7,033 nucleotides of DNA from an uncultured beta proteobacterium. GTDB taxonomy: Bacteria; Pseudomonadota; Gammaproteobacteria; Burkholderiales; SG8-39. Below are positions 6,822-7,033 of the stretch, one piece after another; position 1 is the first letter of the stretch, and each line of letters begins with the position of its first letter. The notes under the pieces were generated by a model, which worked only from the letters and a program-made list of their open reading frames with translations, had not been told where the DNA came from and ran no database searches. The DNA is taken from positions 27,267 to 34,299 of the forward strand of contig CADEDU010000042.1 of NCBI GenBank assembly GCA_902826155.1, written 5' to 3'. The translations under genes were made by a program, and so were the position numbers.

Positions 6822-7033
6822 CGAACGCCGCGCTGCAATCAACTCGGCCATCGAAGCGATCGTGGATGCCCGGTTGAACAGATCTTCGTGGGTGAGTTCC
6901 ACTTCGAACACCGTCCGTACGTAGGCAATCAGCCGGCTTCCTCGCAGCGAGTCGCCTCCCGCGAGGAAGAAGTCGTCGTTGCGCTCGACGCGATCCACTT
7001 CCAGGACCGAAAGCCACAGTCCGAGGAGAGCGG
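6795..7033 (-). CDS. Phosphopantetheinyl carrier (PCP/thiolation) domain, C-terminal end of an NRPS-like protein; 5' end outside the window
   Basis: The visible 78 residues form almost exactly one carrier domain: LLGLWLSVLEVDRVERNDDF, then FLAGGDSLRGSRLIAYVR, then VELTHEDLFNRASTIASMAELI. The serine of GGDSL (visible residue 28, codon 6950-6948) is the expected site for the 4'-phosphopantetheine arm, which tethers amino-acyl or acyl intermediates as thioesters. Pattern and length fit the peptidyl carrier family better than fatty-acid ACP, which usually reads DSLD and is strongly acidic. The frame is open through the right edge, so this may be the end of a multidomain synthetase or an adenylation-carrier protein, or most of a free-standing carrier. 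The stop comes about 10 residues after the domain, so no thioesterase or reductase follows in this chain. A GTG at 6998 is internal to the domain and is not the start. It is convergent with hyuB. Confidence 0.85.
   Translation of the reverse strand, partial: ALLGLWLSVLEVDRVERNDDFFLAGGDSLRGSRLIAYVRTVFEVELTHEDLFNRASTIASMAELIAARRSGIDSQTVA

Noticed and set aside
6706..6924. Small plus-strand open frame after hyuB.
   Set aside because: It overlaps the end of hyuB and the carrier-domain gene on the other strand, which has a clear GGDSL motif.

Overview
The window is GC-rich, tightly packed bacterial DNA. Gene style, Shine-Dalgarno signals and protein similarity suggest a proteobacterium (gamma- or betaproteobacterial flavour), but nothing fixes the genus. 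It holds five genes, two of them cut by the window edges, and no RNA gene, insertion sequence or CRISPR array that I can see.

Layout. (1) Positions 1-1122, minus strand: an exported PQQ-dependent aldose/sorbosone-type sugar dehydrogenase with a signal peptide; only the extreme C-terminus is missing. (2) Positions 1123-1261: a divergent control region with a 13-bp-period direct repeat and an inverted repeat. (3) Positions 1262-2203, plus strand: a LysR-type regulator. (4) Positions 2204-2339: an intergenic stretch with a -10-like TATACT, dyad-symmetric leader elements and a G-rich ribosome binding site. (5) Positions 2340-4460 and 4470-6752, plus strand: a two-gene operon of the hydantoinase/oxoprolinase/acetone-acetophenone carboxylase superfamily (HyuA-like ATPase subunit, HyuB-like subunit). 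(6) Positions 6795-7033, minus strand: the C-terminal end of a gene encoding a phosphopantetheinyl carrier domain of NRPS type, running convergently into hyuB.

How it may work. HyuA and HyuB should form one cytoplasmic complex that uses ATP to activate a carbonyl or cyclic-amide substrate, either carboxylating it or opening the ring. The most distinctive point is the tail of HyuB: about 83 extra residues with CAKC and CPGC cysteine pairs that resemble the separate small zinc subunit (AcxC, gamma) of acetone carboxylases. This looks like a ketone-carboxylase-type enzyme with its small subunit fused into HyuB, which favours carboxylation over hydantoin or oxoproline hydrolysis. The substrate is not shown by the sequence. 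The LysR gene lies directly upstream and may control the operon, the divergent dehydrogenase, or both. The carrier domain shows that a thiotemplate (NRPS-like) gene lies just outside the right edge; whether it is functionally linked to hyuAB is open.
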